This document shows, piece after piece, positions 1-8,562 of a stretch of DNA of 64,000 nt (positions within the stretch are counted from its first letter, which is position 1; every line of letters starts with the position of its first letter). The notes beneath the pieces were generated by a model, which made no database searches, was not told the DNA's origin, and saw only the letters and a program-made list of their open reading frames with translations. The stretch is from Polaromonas sp. P2-4 (GTDB taxonomy: Bacteria > Pseudomonadota > Gammaproteobacteria > Burkholderiales > Burkholderiaceae_C). A program made the translations under genes and the position numbers. The stretch is taken from the NCBI GenBank assembly GCA_024703855.1, contig CP087965.1:752001-816000 (forward strand). The letters are read 5' to 3'.

Positions 1-16
1 ATGCTAAGGTGCGCGC

Positions 17-1436
17 ATGACCAAAACCATACGCTACACCTTGCTGTCGCTGCGCGATCTGGCCATCTCTGTCGGCCCCTTCATTCTGCTGGCCGCCACG
101 TTGTTGGTGCTGGCGTACTGGTGGCTGGACCCGAACCCGCCCAAGAGCGTGACCCTGGCCACAGGACCCGCGCAAAGCGCCTATGAAGAGTTTGGCAAGC
201 GCTACGCCAAAATCCTGGCCGAAGACGGCATCAAGGTGGAACTGCTGTCCTCACAAGGCTCAGCCCACAACCTGCAGCTGCTGCGCGAAGGCAAGGCTGA
301 CCTCGGCTTTGTACAAGGCGGCACCAGCGAGAAGCGCCCCGAGGACGAAGAAAACCTGGAATCACTGGGCAGCCTGTTTGTAGAACCTGTGTGGCTGTTT
401 TACCGCGAAGATGCCGCGCGAAAATTAACTGCAGCAGTCACAACCGGCGTGCGCCGCGAAGGGCCGCCCCCGAGCAAGCACAGCCCCCGGGGGGGCAGCG
501 CAGTACGCAAAGCGACAAGCGTGGGGGCCACATTGAATGCCTTGCCGCAACTGCAAGGCCTGCGCGTAAACACCGGAACAGCGGGCAGCGGCATTCCCAG
601 CCTCATGAGCAAGCTGCTGGAGAGCAACAAGATTGAGTTGTCCAGCCTGAAGATTTCTGGCCTGGAGCAGACACCCGCCACCATGGCCTTTCTGGAAGGC
701 AAGCTCGACGCCATCGTGTTTGCGTCAGCGCCTGAATCGCTGATGGTGCAAATGCTGCTGCAAACCCCCGGTATAGCGCTTATGGACTTTCCGCAAAGCG
801 AAGCGTATTCAGCGCCGCTTTGCCTTTTTAAGCCCGGCCGTGCTGCCGCGCGGCGTGGTGGATCTGGCCGCCAACATTCCACCGCAAGACGTTCGGCTGG
901 TGGCGCCCACCACCGCACTCATCAACCACAAAGGCACACACCCGGCCCTGCTCCAATTGTTTGTACAGGCCGGCAACCAGATCCACAGCAGTGCAGGCTG
1001 GTTCAAGCGCGCCCGCGAATACCCCAACATGGCCAACAACGAGCTGCCGATTTCAGCCGAAGCCGAGCGCGGCATCAAGAACAACAAACCCTTTTTGCAG
1101 CGCTACCTGCCCTTCTGGGTCGCCAACCTGGTGGAACGCATGTGGCTGGTGATGGGCGTCATCCTCGCACTGCTATTACCCCTGTCACGCATCGTCCCGC
1201 CGCTCTATGCGTTCCGCGTGCGCTCAAGAATTTTCAGGTGGTACGGCCAGCTCAGGGATATTGAAAACCGCATTGAAAGCACGGGTGACGCCGGCGGCAA
1301 CAACGCGTTGCTCGAAGAACTCAACAGACTGGAAAGCCGCGCTGAAAAAATCAGCGTGCCGCTGTCTTACACCGACGAGCTTTATGCGCTGCGCAGCAAT
1401 ATTCATCTGGTGAGGAATAAGTTGCAGAGAATGTAA
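17..1436 (+). CDS. TAXI-family TRAP transporter solute-binding protein, membrane-anchored, one frameshift
   Basis: The product resembles TAXI-type periplasmic binding proteins, which deliver small organic anions to TRAP transporters. A hydrophobic segment at about residues 15-38 anchors the N-terminus. The binding domain follows, with GPAQSAYEEFGKRYA early and VNTGTAGSGIPSLM later. A second hydrophobic stretch near the C-terminus (about 1120-1205) and a short coiled tail complete the membrane-tethered form. The frame breaks near base 812, where one extra base separates EAYS from RRFAFLSP; reading then continues to the stop at 1434-1436. About 28 residues encoded by 440-535 match a dispersed DNA repeat inserted in frame and are foreign to the family. 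No TRAP membrane subunit lies nearby. Family is fairly sure, substrate unknown. Confidence 0.75.
450..530 (+). repeat. Dispersed G-rich repeat, copy A, inside the TAXI gene
   Basis: A C-run/G-run hairpin (CAGCCCCCGGGGGGGCAGCG) is followed by a stretch ending in GACAAGCGTGGGGGCC. Closely similar sequence occurs at 49841-49886, at 40682-40740, and inverted at 31505-31556. This copy keeps the reading frame open and adds about 28 residues to the binding protein. Confidence 0.75.
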
Positions 1437-1661
1437 AAGACGTTTTGGCTGTCTGATTTCGGCCAAAAGCGGCCGGCGAGGGGCAGCACCCGATAGCTGA
1501 CTGTCGACGGCGCTCTCGAGCCAAGGCAGCCAGTCAGGTAGCCAGATTCCTTGCCTAAAAGCTGACGCTTAAAGAATGAAAGATGCTATGAGGGACTACT
1601 CAACCGAGAAGGGTTGAGCTAAAAAAAGAATTTCAAACTTCCGTTGCAAAGGAGAATTGAA

Positions 1662-2795
1662 ATGTCTACTACCCAGACAGTCCTGCAAGGCAAGGATACG
1701 ACGATTCGGGCCGACTTGTACATGAGCTTCGAGTTGAGCGACAAGAAGTGGCAACTGACGTTGAGTGACGGCCGGCGCAGTCCGGGCCGATACAGTGTGG
1801 AGGCCGGTGACACGGCCGCTGTGGCGCAGTGCATAGACAAGGCCCGGAAGCACTGCATGCTCAAACCTCAAGCCAAGGTGCATTCCTGCTATGAAGCCGG
1901 ACGCGATGGCTGGTGGCTGCACCGCTGGCTGGTTGAGCAGGGCATCGACAACATCGTGGTCGACTCTGCCAGCATCGAAGTGAACCGGCATGCCAGGCGC
2001 GCCAAGACGGACCGGCTCGACGGTGACAAGCTGTTGGCGATGCTGTTGCGCCACTGCGCAGGCGAGCGCGTGTGGTCGGTGCTGCACGAGCCATCAGCCG
2101 AGGATGAAGAGACGCGGCGCGTGCATCGCGAGTTGGCACGGCTGTCCAAGGAGCGGACCGGCACACCAACCGCATTGGCGCGCTGCTGGTGCCGCACAAC
2201 CTGCGTCCCCGCATCATCATCGGCGGGCGCGACTGGTCGCGCTGGTGGGGCCGCCATGGCGAGCAGGTGCCACCGGCATTGCGCTACTGAGATCGAGCGC
2301 GAAAGCGCCCGTCTTGAGCTGGTCAAACAGCAAGTCAAGACGCTGGAGACCGCGCAGCGCCGGGAGTTGGCCGATGGCAAGCAGCCGTTGGTGGCACAGC
2401 TGGCCCAGCTGCGCGCGATCGGACCGAGGGGCGCCTGGGTTCTGGTCAAGGAGCTGTTCGGCTGGCGACGCTTTGCCAATCGGCGCGAACTGGCTGGCTG
2501 CCTGGGGCTGGCACCCACGCCCTACGCCAGCGGCGACAGCGAGATTGAGCAAGGCATCAGCAAAGCCGGCAACAAGCGAGCGCGTCTTGCTGGTCGAGTT
2601 GTCGTGGGGTTGGCTGCGCCTGCAACCGGCCAGCGCCCTGAGCCAGTGGTTCAACCGACGCTTTGCGGCAGGGGGAAACGCATGCGCCGCGTGGGCATCG
2701 TGGCATTGGCACGGCGGCTGGCCATCGCGCTGTGGCGCTACCTCGATCACGGCGAGATTCCAAGCGGGGCGGTACTCAAGCTGGCCGCCGCTTGA
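1662..2795 (+). CDS. IS110-family transposase (DEDD), internally frame-scrambled
   Basis: The enzyme would be a RuvC-like DEDD recombinase. The N-terminal domain shows acidic positions in YMSFELSDKKW, CYEAGRDGWWLHRWL and KTDRLDGDKL. The C-terminal Transposase_20 domain shows LRAIGPRGAWVLVKELFGW and GISKAGNKRAR. The start follows a good ribosome site (AAGGAG, 1650-1655). One open frame spans the gene, but two stretches, about 2160-2290 and 2585-2670, only make family-like protein in a neighbouring frame (for example LLVPHNLRPRIIIGGRDWS). Pairs of compensating indels have therefore scrambled those parts. As read, the protein is probably inactive; sequencing indels could explain this. Confidence 0.8.
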   Translation: MSTTQTVLQGKDTTIRADLYMSFELSDKKWQLTLSDGRRSPGRYSVEAGDTAAVAQCIDKARKHCMLKPQAKVHSCYEAGRDGWWLHRWLVEQGIDNIVVDSASIEVNRHARRAKTDRLDGDKLLAMLLRHCAGERVWSVLHEPSAEDEETRRVHRELARLSKERTGTPTALARCWCRTTCVPASSSAGATGRAGGAAMASRCHRHCATEIERESARLELVKQQVKTLETAQRRELADGKQPLVAQLAQLRAIGPRGAWVLVKELFGWRRFANRRELAGCLGLAPTPYASGDSEIEQGISKAGNKRARLAGRVVVGLAAPATGQRPEPVVQPTLCGRGKRMRRVGIVALARRLAIALWRYLDHGEIPSGAVLKLAAA

Positions 2796-3119
2796 GGTCA
2801 AGCAGGCTTGACCCAACACACGGCTTGGCATGGAACGCAACATCATGATCAGAGGTCGACGCGCCCGCGGGAAGTCCCGGGTCACGACACAGTGACCGTC
2901 CCCAAAGATGGGGCGCCTCGGTAACAGGGGTTTGCCAGCGCACTTTGTGCGCATGCTGCATTGGGTGCCGGGTGATCTCACCCTGCACGGATAGAAGGTC
3001 GTTGGAGCGCTGGCTCGAACGCTCGTCACACCCCGACCCCGGATCCGGTGGCGTCAGTCATGTCGCGCCGCACGAAAACGGTTCACAAAGCTCGCTGCTG
3101 CACACCATGATCAGGGGTC
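2796..3119 (+). other. Structured non-coding arm of IS110 element 1; possible bridge RNA region
   Basis: No credible protein frame is present. The stretch has several short inverted repeats (GGTCAC/GTGACC, CCCC/GGGG) and a near-direct repeat of ATGATCAGNGGTC at both ends. Many IS110-group elements encode a guide (bridge) RNA in a non-coding arm, upstream or downstream of the transposase according to subgroup. Assigning this arm that role is inference. Confidence 0.25.
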
Positions 3120-4362
3120 CGTGAATTCGCGTTGATGAATTCGGTCATCAAAAAATGACTTGACAAACGAGTCCCCATAGAAGGGACTTCCCCGTCCCGA
3201 GCGAGCCGCGCGTCGTGAGAGTTGCGGTTTACGGCAACGAAGTGCCACGATGGGAAGTGAGACCTTTTCATCAACTCACTCGGAAGGGGAAATCATGGCC
3301 ATTATCACCATCGGAATCGACCTCGCCAAGAAGAACGTCTTCGCCGTGCAAGGCGTCAACGAAGCAGGTAAGCCTGAATTGCTGCAGCCTAGGATGCCGC
3401 GCGCCAAGCTGCTGGAGGCGATGGCGAACGTGCCGCCGTGCCTGGTTGGCATGGAAGCGTGCTCCGGCGCGCACCACTGGGCACGTGAATTCGCCAAGCT
3501 GGGCCACACCGTCAAGCTGATGGCGCCCAAGTTCGTGGCACCGTACCGGCTGTCGGGCAAGCAAGCAAGAACGATGCGGCCGATGCCGCGGCAATCTGTG
3601 AAGCCGTCAGCCGCCCCAACATGCGTTTCGTGCCGATCAAGTCCGAGCAGCAGCAGTCTTGCCTGATGGTGCACCGTGCGCGCCAGGGGTTTGTGACAGC
3701 TCGCACCGCCACGATCAACCGCATCCGCGGCCTGCTTAGCGAGTTGGGCATCGTCATGCCGCTCAAAGCCAGCACCGTGCGCCGCCAGGCCATGGCCATG
3801 CTCGAAGATCTGCCCGGTTACGCCAACACCGTCATCGGCGACTTGCTCAGCGAAGTTTCTCACCTGGATGCGCGCATCGCCGAGTACGACGCCCACATCC
3901 GGGCGATGGCCAGGAAAGAGACGCCGGCGCGCCAGCTTATGCGCCTGTGCGGGCGTGGGCGAGACCACGGCCACGGCGCTGGTGGCCGTGATTGGCAACG
4001 GCCACGATTTCAAGTGCGGCCGGCAGCTGGCGGCCTGGCTCGACCTGGTGCCCAGCCAGTACAGCTCGGGCGGCAAGATGCGCCTGGGGCGCATCACCAA
4101 GGCGGGAGATGCGTATGTGCGCGGCCTGCTGATCATGGGGGCGCGGGCGGTAGTCAACGCGGCCAAAGGAAAGACCGATTCGCTCAGCCTGTGGGCCACC
4201 AGCCTGGTCGAGCGCCGGGGTTACTGGAAAGCCATGGTGGCCGTGGCGGCCAAGAACGCGCGCATGGCCTGGGCGGTGCTCACCAAGGGTGAGGCCTTCA
4301 AGATGACCTCGCCTGCGTCTTCGCCCTTGGCGTTGCTCTATTTCCAATCACGCCGGAGGTGA
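3120..4362 (+). mobile_element. IS110/IS1111-type insertion sequence 2 (left end approximate)
   Basis: A second IS110-family element follows the first directly. A leader of about 175 bp (3120-3294) precedes the transposase. The right side abuts, within a few bases, the remnant of a membrane-protein gene that the insertion seems to have cut. The transposase differs from that of element 1, so this is not a duplication. Confidence 0.6.
3295..4362 (+). CDS. IS110/IS1111-type transposase with two frameshifts
   Basis: The start at 3295 follows GGAAGGGGA (3282-3290). The N-terminus reads ITIGIDLAKKNVFAVQGV, with the first catalytic Asp. GMEACSGAHHWAREF carries the Glu, and the DAAD-type motif appears only after shifting frame at about 3563, where one G is missing in GGGCAAGCAAGCAAG. 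The central frame runs NMRFVPIKSEQQQSCLMVHR to ARQLMRLCG. A second shift near 3950 (an extra G) restores GVGETTATALVAVIGNG, the C-terminal Transposase_20 domain with its catalytic region. Length after correction is about 355 residues, normal for the family. Confidence 0.85.
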
Positions 4363-4700
4363 ACGCCACTCCACGAGACAAGATTGTTGGCGCTCTGCAC
4401 CTACTCTTCGCGGCATGCTTCTTCCTGACGTTTGCCTTCTTCTCTCTCGTGCTCTTTCGGAAGGCTGATCCGACCAAGACGCCAACTCGCAGGAAATTGC
4501 AGAGGAACGCCGTCTACACGGTTTGCGGCTATTCCATTCTCTCTTGCCTAGCCCTGATCGTCGTTGTGGCGTTAATGTCAAGCGACTCGCCCGTGAAAAG
4601 GCTCGATCCAGTCTTCTGGCTTGAATCCGCTGCCGTTGTGGCATTCGGCGTGTCTTGGCTCACAAAGGGCGAAGCAATCCTAAAGGATGCTGAAACCTAA
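4359..4700 (+). pseudogene. Membrane-protein 3' remnant cut by the IS element
   Basis: The frame encodes about 113 residues with hydrophobic segments LHLLFAACFFLTFAFFSLVL, YSILSCLALIVVVALM and a third near AAVVAFGVSWL. It resembles the C-terminal half of small integral membrane proteins of unknown function that usually have more helices upstream. Those upstream helices are absent because the IS110 element ends directly before it. A GTG at 4359 could start translation, but it overlaps the transposase stop and is probably fortuitous. The stop is followed at once by an attC-like half site, so the gene may once have been an integron cassette. Confidence 0.55.
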
Positions 4701-4737
4701 CCCCGGCGTGCAGCCGACGCTCGCAAGCAGCGCTGCG
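4694..4737 (+). other. attC-like half site (integron cassette recombination site), truncated
   Basis: ACCTAAC at 4694-4700 fits the RYYYAAC core and overlaps the stop codon of the preceding gene, as in many cassettes. CCGGCGTGCAGCCGACGCTC follows, then a hairpin of GCAAGC and GCTTGC arms. The expected right half, ending in GTTRRRY, is missing where hsdR sequence begins. This is a pattern-based call; a matching complete site would be needed to be sure. Confidence 0.4.
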
Positions 4738-4752
4738 CTTGCTTGCCCACGA

Positions 4753-5085
4753 TCACTCCCCCCAACTCTCCCCCAACGCCTGCGCCTGCGCCTGCTGCAG
4801 CACCAACTCCACCGCCGCCTCTTGGCTGTCGGGCGGGTACTTGTACTTGCGCAGGATGCGCTTGACCATCCGCTGCAGCTTGGCGCGCACGCTCTCGCGC
4901 TCTGACCAGTCCACGCTCAGGTTCTGGCGCAGGTTCTCGGTCAGTTCGTGGGCGATCTTCTTGAGCGTTTCGTCGCTCAGATCGCGCACGGCCGATTCGT
5001 TGTTGGCCAACGCGTCATAAAAGCGCACCTCGTCCTCGGTCAGGCCCAGCGTTTCCCCGCGTGACGCTGCCTCGCGGAATTTCTT
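4753..5085 (-). pseudogene. hsdR: hsdR remnant: C-terminus of a type I restriction endonuclease subunit R
   Basis: Read leftward, the peptide contains LGLTEDEVRFYDALANNESA, then KKIAHELTENLRQNLSVDW and RRYKYPPD-like RKYKYPPDSQEAAVELVL. This is the helical C-terminal domain (DUF3387 type) of HsdR, the DNA-translocating and cleaving subunit of type I restriction enzymes. The genuine stop is present at 4753-4755. The motor and nuclease domains are absent: homology ends near 5085. No hsdM or hsdS is in the window. It is a leftover of a lost restriction locus. Confidence 0.8.
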
Positions 5086-5839
5086 CGTTGGGGTAGATCA
5101 CCACGCAGCCCAAAGATCGTCAGATCCGTCGGACTACATCAACACCCTGAGCTGCTTGGGTTTATATCCGTGAACGTGTTGGAAGCACCGTCATTCCGAG
5201 AAGCCGTTGTTTCCGCGCAGCTCAGTCGGCCCTATCGGACCAACGGGCAGGGCCGGCGCTGCGGGACTCGGGGAAGGCCGTGGACGACAGGCGGTTGCCA
5301 CACCGGTCTCCGCTGGACTGGGAGCATCTCCACCTGACCGGCGACCAGATCTGGCGGCACAGCAGGCAGGTCGAGCATGGCAATGTCCGGCCGCTTCGGA
5401 TGCTTGGCGTACGATTTTGCCCGTTTCGTGAGCGGACTCCCAAACTGGCTCCCATTCGAGCACGGCCACTCCCACGAATCCGGCGGCAATGGCCGTGCAC
5501 CCGCCGGCAATGATCCGTGCATCTTTCAGCCCCCGCTCCAAAGCATGGATGCTGGCTCATCCCGCTTTCTTCCTCTTCCAAGGTCGGGGGCGCGAACCGG
5601 ATTGTTCGACGCCACCGCGGCTGGCGAAGCACGCTTCATGGTATCGCACTCATTCAAGGGCGGAAGCGAACGGTTCTTCGTTGCGCAACGCCGCCAAGCC
5701 CCGCAAATCAGCGCATTCGGCGTGGCATGGCTTATGCGAATAAGCACCCGAGTTCCGCCAAGGCATGTAGCGCGCAGCGCCTCGTCGCACCGCACTGCTG
5801 CTTCGCCTTAGCGGCCTGTTCGCAGCAGAAAGGCTGACC
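5086..5839. other. Intergenic stretch with no convincing gene
   Basis: Several overlapping open frames exist, but none has consistent codon use or a clear family. The best candidate is on the minus strand (about 5541 down to 5230). Its pieces in two frames, such as EWEPVWESAHETGKIVR and KHPKRPDIAMLDL, faintly recall a response-regulator receiver and would require a frameshift. A possible sigma-54 promoter lies near the right end. Confidence 0.35.
5723..5738 (+). promoter_or_regulatory. Candidate sigma-54 (-24/-12) promoter for the 5.8-18.3 kb cluster
   Basis: The sequence TGGCATGGCTTATGCG has GG at 5724-5725 and GC at 5736-5737 with exactly ten bases between, as sigma-54 promoters need (consensus TGGCAC-N5-TTGC). 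It lies about 100 bases before the first gene of the cluster, which is closed by a gene for a sigma-54 activator. The match is imperfect (T for C, A for T), so the call is tentative. Confidence 0.4.
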
Positions 5840-6478
5840 ATGAACCGGATGTTGCTGGGCTACAGCCCGGACTTCGATCTCTTCGACGACGCGTCAGGCC
5901 CACGGCTCGCGCCGTGGCGCTCGGATGGCGAAGCGGTGGCCTTCGACACCGAGAGCACCGAGCAGGCCGCCAAGCTGCTCGACGTCGTCGGCGAGCCGGG
6001 CTTCGCTGCGCTGCTCGACCGGCTGGTCCGACGCACGGCGCTCGCCTCGGGTCGGGCGCTGGAGGACGCGGTCGCGACCGAGCTGGTCGGGCTGCTGCAG
6101 TCGGCTGCCCGGCGTGCGCTGCCGGCATTGAGCGCACCGCTTGCCGCCGACGCGAGCGCCGCGACGACGCGGGCCAACCGCTTCTTCGGCATCGAGCTGG
6201 AAGGACTCAGTCCCGAGGACAAGGAGTTCGAAGCCGTCCGGCGTTTCGTGCAGCTCACGGCGGAGGCGGCCCGGCAGGCGGCCTTGGCGCCGGCACGGCT
6301 GCCGCCGGTCGCCGCCGCGCGGCTGGCCGCGGCACTGGCGGCGAAGCGTTATGCGCCGGGCTGGGCGAGCCCGCATGCGCAGGCGCCAGCCGTCATGGCG
6401 GCGCGGCCGTCGTCTTCGTTCGCGCGGACCGGGCGCTGGGTGCGCCACGGCCCGGGCGTGATTGTGTTGAACCCCTGA
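5840..6478 (+). CDS. Unknown protein, paralogue 1 of the cluster's glycine-zipper/FVR family
   Basis: This 212-residue protein opens with MLLGYSPDFDLFDD and has no signal peptide. It shares a plan with the products of 6535-7223 and 14563-15295: an ELLxV-like segment (KLLDVVGEPGFAALLDRLVR), an LEGLSPEDKEFEAVRRFVQL block, an Ala/Gln-rich helix, and a closing GRWVRHGPGVIVL. Unlike the other two it lacks the glycine-zipper middle and has an Ala/Leu helix instead. It is the first gene after the candidate sigma-54 promoter. The frame is intact. Function is unknown; I infer a structural or carrier role within the cluster. Confidence 0.7.
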   Translation: MNRMLLGYSPDFDLFDDASGPRLAPWRSDGEAVAFDTESTEQAAKLLDVVGEPGFAALLDRLVRRTALASGRALEDAVATELVGLLQSAARRALPALSAPLAADASAATTRANRFFGIELEGLSPEDKEFEAVRRFVQLTAEAARQAALAPARLPPVAAARLAAALAAKRYAPGWASPHAQAPAVMAARPSSSFARTGRWVRHGPGVIVLNP

Positions 6479-6534
6479 TCCGCAGGGATCACCGCCGAGG
6501 CGCTTGTGCCTTTTCCATGTCCAAGGAGACCGCT

Positions 6535-7223
6535 ATGCATGACATCGATCGAACCCAGATGGAATACAACCCCGAGCTATCGAGCTTCGAGGCCGAGCAA
6601 CATGAATTCGGCCAGCAGGAATGGTCGGGCGAGACCTACGGCGAGACAGTGCTGACGGAAGCCGACGAAACCGAGCTCGCCAGCGAGCTGCTCGAAGTCA
6701 CCAACGAAGCCGAGCTCGACCGCTTCCTCGGCAACCTGCTCGGCCGCTGCTGCGCGCGGTCGGCTCGGCGGTGCGCTCGCCGATCGGCCAGGCGGTGGGC
6801 GGCGTGCTCAAGGGCGTGGCCAAGAAGGCGCTGCCGCTGGCCGGCGGCGCGCTCGGCGCCTACGTCGGCGGGCCGTTGGGCGCCAAGATTGGCAGCGGGC
6901 TCGCGTCGGCAGCCGGCAGCGCACTGGGCTTGGAGGCCGAGGCGCTCGAGCAGGAGGACCGCGAGTTCGAAGGCGCCAAGCAGTTCGTGCGGCTCGCCGC
7001 CGACACCGTCAAGCAGGCCGCCGCCGCACCCGCGATGGCCGACCCGCGCGCGGTGGCGCAGAACGCCGCGATCGCGGCCGCCCGGCGGCTCGCGCCGGGG
7101 CTGCTCAACGCGGCCAGCGGCGCGGCTGGCGGCGTGCCGAGCGCGATGCTCGCGGCCGCGGGTAGAGGCCGTGCGGGGCGCTGGATGCGGCGCGGCAACA
7201 AGATCGTGCTCTACGGAGTTTGA
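6535..7223 (+). CDS. Glycine-zipper protein, paralogue 2, with acidic N-terminus; one frameshift
   Basis: The start at 6535 follows AAGGAG at 6523-6528. The first 60 residues are acidic with aromatic spacing (SSFEAEQHEFGQQEWSGETY), then ELASELLEVTNEAELDRFLG. A missing base near 6748 breaks the frame, which resumes with LLRAVGSAVRSPIGQAVGG. The middle is a run of GxxxG-type repeats (LAGGALGAYVGGPLGAKIG, roughly residues 100-125), able to form packed membrane helices as in glycine-zipper bacteriocins. The end carries EDREFEGAKQFVRLAADT and GRWMRRGNKIVLYG. It is a paralogue of the product of 14563-15295. Function unknown. Confidence 0.7.
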
Positions 7224-7228
7224 CGCCC

Positions 7229-8552
7229 ATGGTCATTAGCCCCTTCGCCGCGTGGATGCTCGCGCAGGATGCGCGCGCATTGCTCACGCGCCTGGCACGC
7301 GTCAAGCCCTTCGCGCTGTTGGAGCCGATGGTGCCGGCCGCCGGCCTGCAGCCCGCCGCGCAAGCCGCGACCGAACGCTACCTGGTGGCCGGTCGGCGCG
7401 AGCTGCGCGCGATGGCGCTGGGCTTCCTGGCGTGGCTGCGCACCGCACCGTTGCAGCAGGCGACGGCCGCCGATGCGCAGCGCCGCTTCACGATCCTGCG
7501 GCTCAAGTTCAACGCGGTGCTGACGCACTTCGACATGTTCAACGACGTGATCTCGCAGCGCAGCGAACACGACACCGGGGTCTGGCTGTGCGGGCTGGAC
7601 GCTGTGGCCACCGATGCGCTGACGCTGCCGGGCGGCTACTACGAGGTGCCGCCGCTGGTGTGCTACCTCGACCGCGGCGTTGGTGCCGCCATCCGGCGCA
7701 CTCGCACGCGGCTGCCGGGCGGCGGCGAGAACCCGGTGTCGATCATCCGCGTGCCGCGCGAGCGCATGGTGGGCAGCGGCATCGCTTCGTCGCTGATCCA
7801 CGAGGTCGGCCACCAGGCGTCTGCCTTGCTCGACCTCGCCAACTCGCTGCGGCCGCTGCTGAGGGGCATGCAGCGCGGCGGCGGCCTCGCCTGGCGATTG
7901 TTCGAGCGCTGGATCGGCGAGATCCTCAGCGACTTCTGGTCCTGTGCCCGGCTCGGCGTCTCGGCCACGCTGGGGCTGATGGGCGTGGTCAGCCTGCCGC
8001 GGCCGTTCGTGTTTCGCCTCAGCCTGGACGACCCTCATCCGGTGCCCTGGATCCGCGTTCGCCTGTCATGCGCGATGGGCCAGGCGCTTTACCCGCACGC
8101 GCAGTGGGACCGGCTCGCTGACCTGTGGGACGCGTACTACCCGCTCGACGGGCTCGATGCGCCGCGCCGCCGGCTGTTCGCGGAGCTGCTCGCCGCGATG
8201 CCCGGCTTCGTGAGCCTGCTTGTCAACCACCGCCCGTGCGCGCTGCGGCCGCTCGCTGAGGGAGGCGCTCGACGTGGCACCGCGCCAGCCGGCGCGGCTC
8301 GGCGCGCTATTCGAGGCTTGGCGCCGGGCGCCGGCGGACATGTACCGCGCGGCGCCCTCGCTGGTGTTCGCGGTGCTCGGCCAGGCTCGCGCGAACGGGC
8401 AGATCAGCCCGGAAGAAGAAAGCCACCTGTTCGCGAAGCTGCTGACGCACTGGGCGCTGCGCAGTGCGCTGGGCGGCGCCACGGCCTGCGCGGACGCCGC
8501 AAGGATGTTTGCCGTGCGCTCACGGCATGAACTTGGCCTGACAGCCCTTTAA
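7229..8552 (+). CDS. Unknown protein with HEVGH zincin motif (putative metallopeptidase), one frameshift
   Basis: The ATG at 7229 lies six bases after the upstream stop. The protein of about 440 residues has a zinc site at H191-E192-V-G-H195 (SSLIHEVGHQASALLDL). A likely third ligand, E231, sits 40 residues later in GEILSDFW, giving a gluzincin-like HExxH...ExxxD arrangement. No signal peptide is visible. The frame shifts near 8262, after LLVNHRPCALR, and continues as LREALDVAPRQPARLGALF to the stop at 8550-8552. The next gene's ribosome site AAGGAG overlaps this stop, suggesting coupled translation. I do not recognise the family by name; peptidase activity is inferred from the motif. Confidence 0.65.
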
Positions 8553-8562
8553 GGAGATTCAC

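Larger units (their letters stand above)
1590..3119 (+). mobile_element. IS110-family insertion sequence 1 (ends approximate)
   Basis: A DEDD transposase gene is flanked by non-coding arms that belong to no other gene. Upstream, 1437-1661 holds a 7-bp hairpin CTCAACC/GGTTGAG (1598-1617). Downstream, 2796-3119 is rich in small inverted repeats, for example GGTCAC/GTGACC at about 2879-2896. ATGATCAGAGGTC (2844-2856) recurs as ATGATCAGGGGTC near 3106-3118 and may mark an end. IS110 elements lack ordinary terminal inverted repeats, so the ends cannot be fixed by eye. Confidence 0.5.

Noticed and set aside
5191..5541. Minus-strand 116-codon frame with a possible response-regulator flavour
   Set aside because: Only short pieces in two frames resemble a receiver domain; no complete motif or downstream DNA-binding domain. 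Kept as an unresolved note within the intergenic entry.
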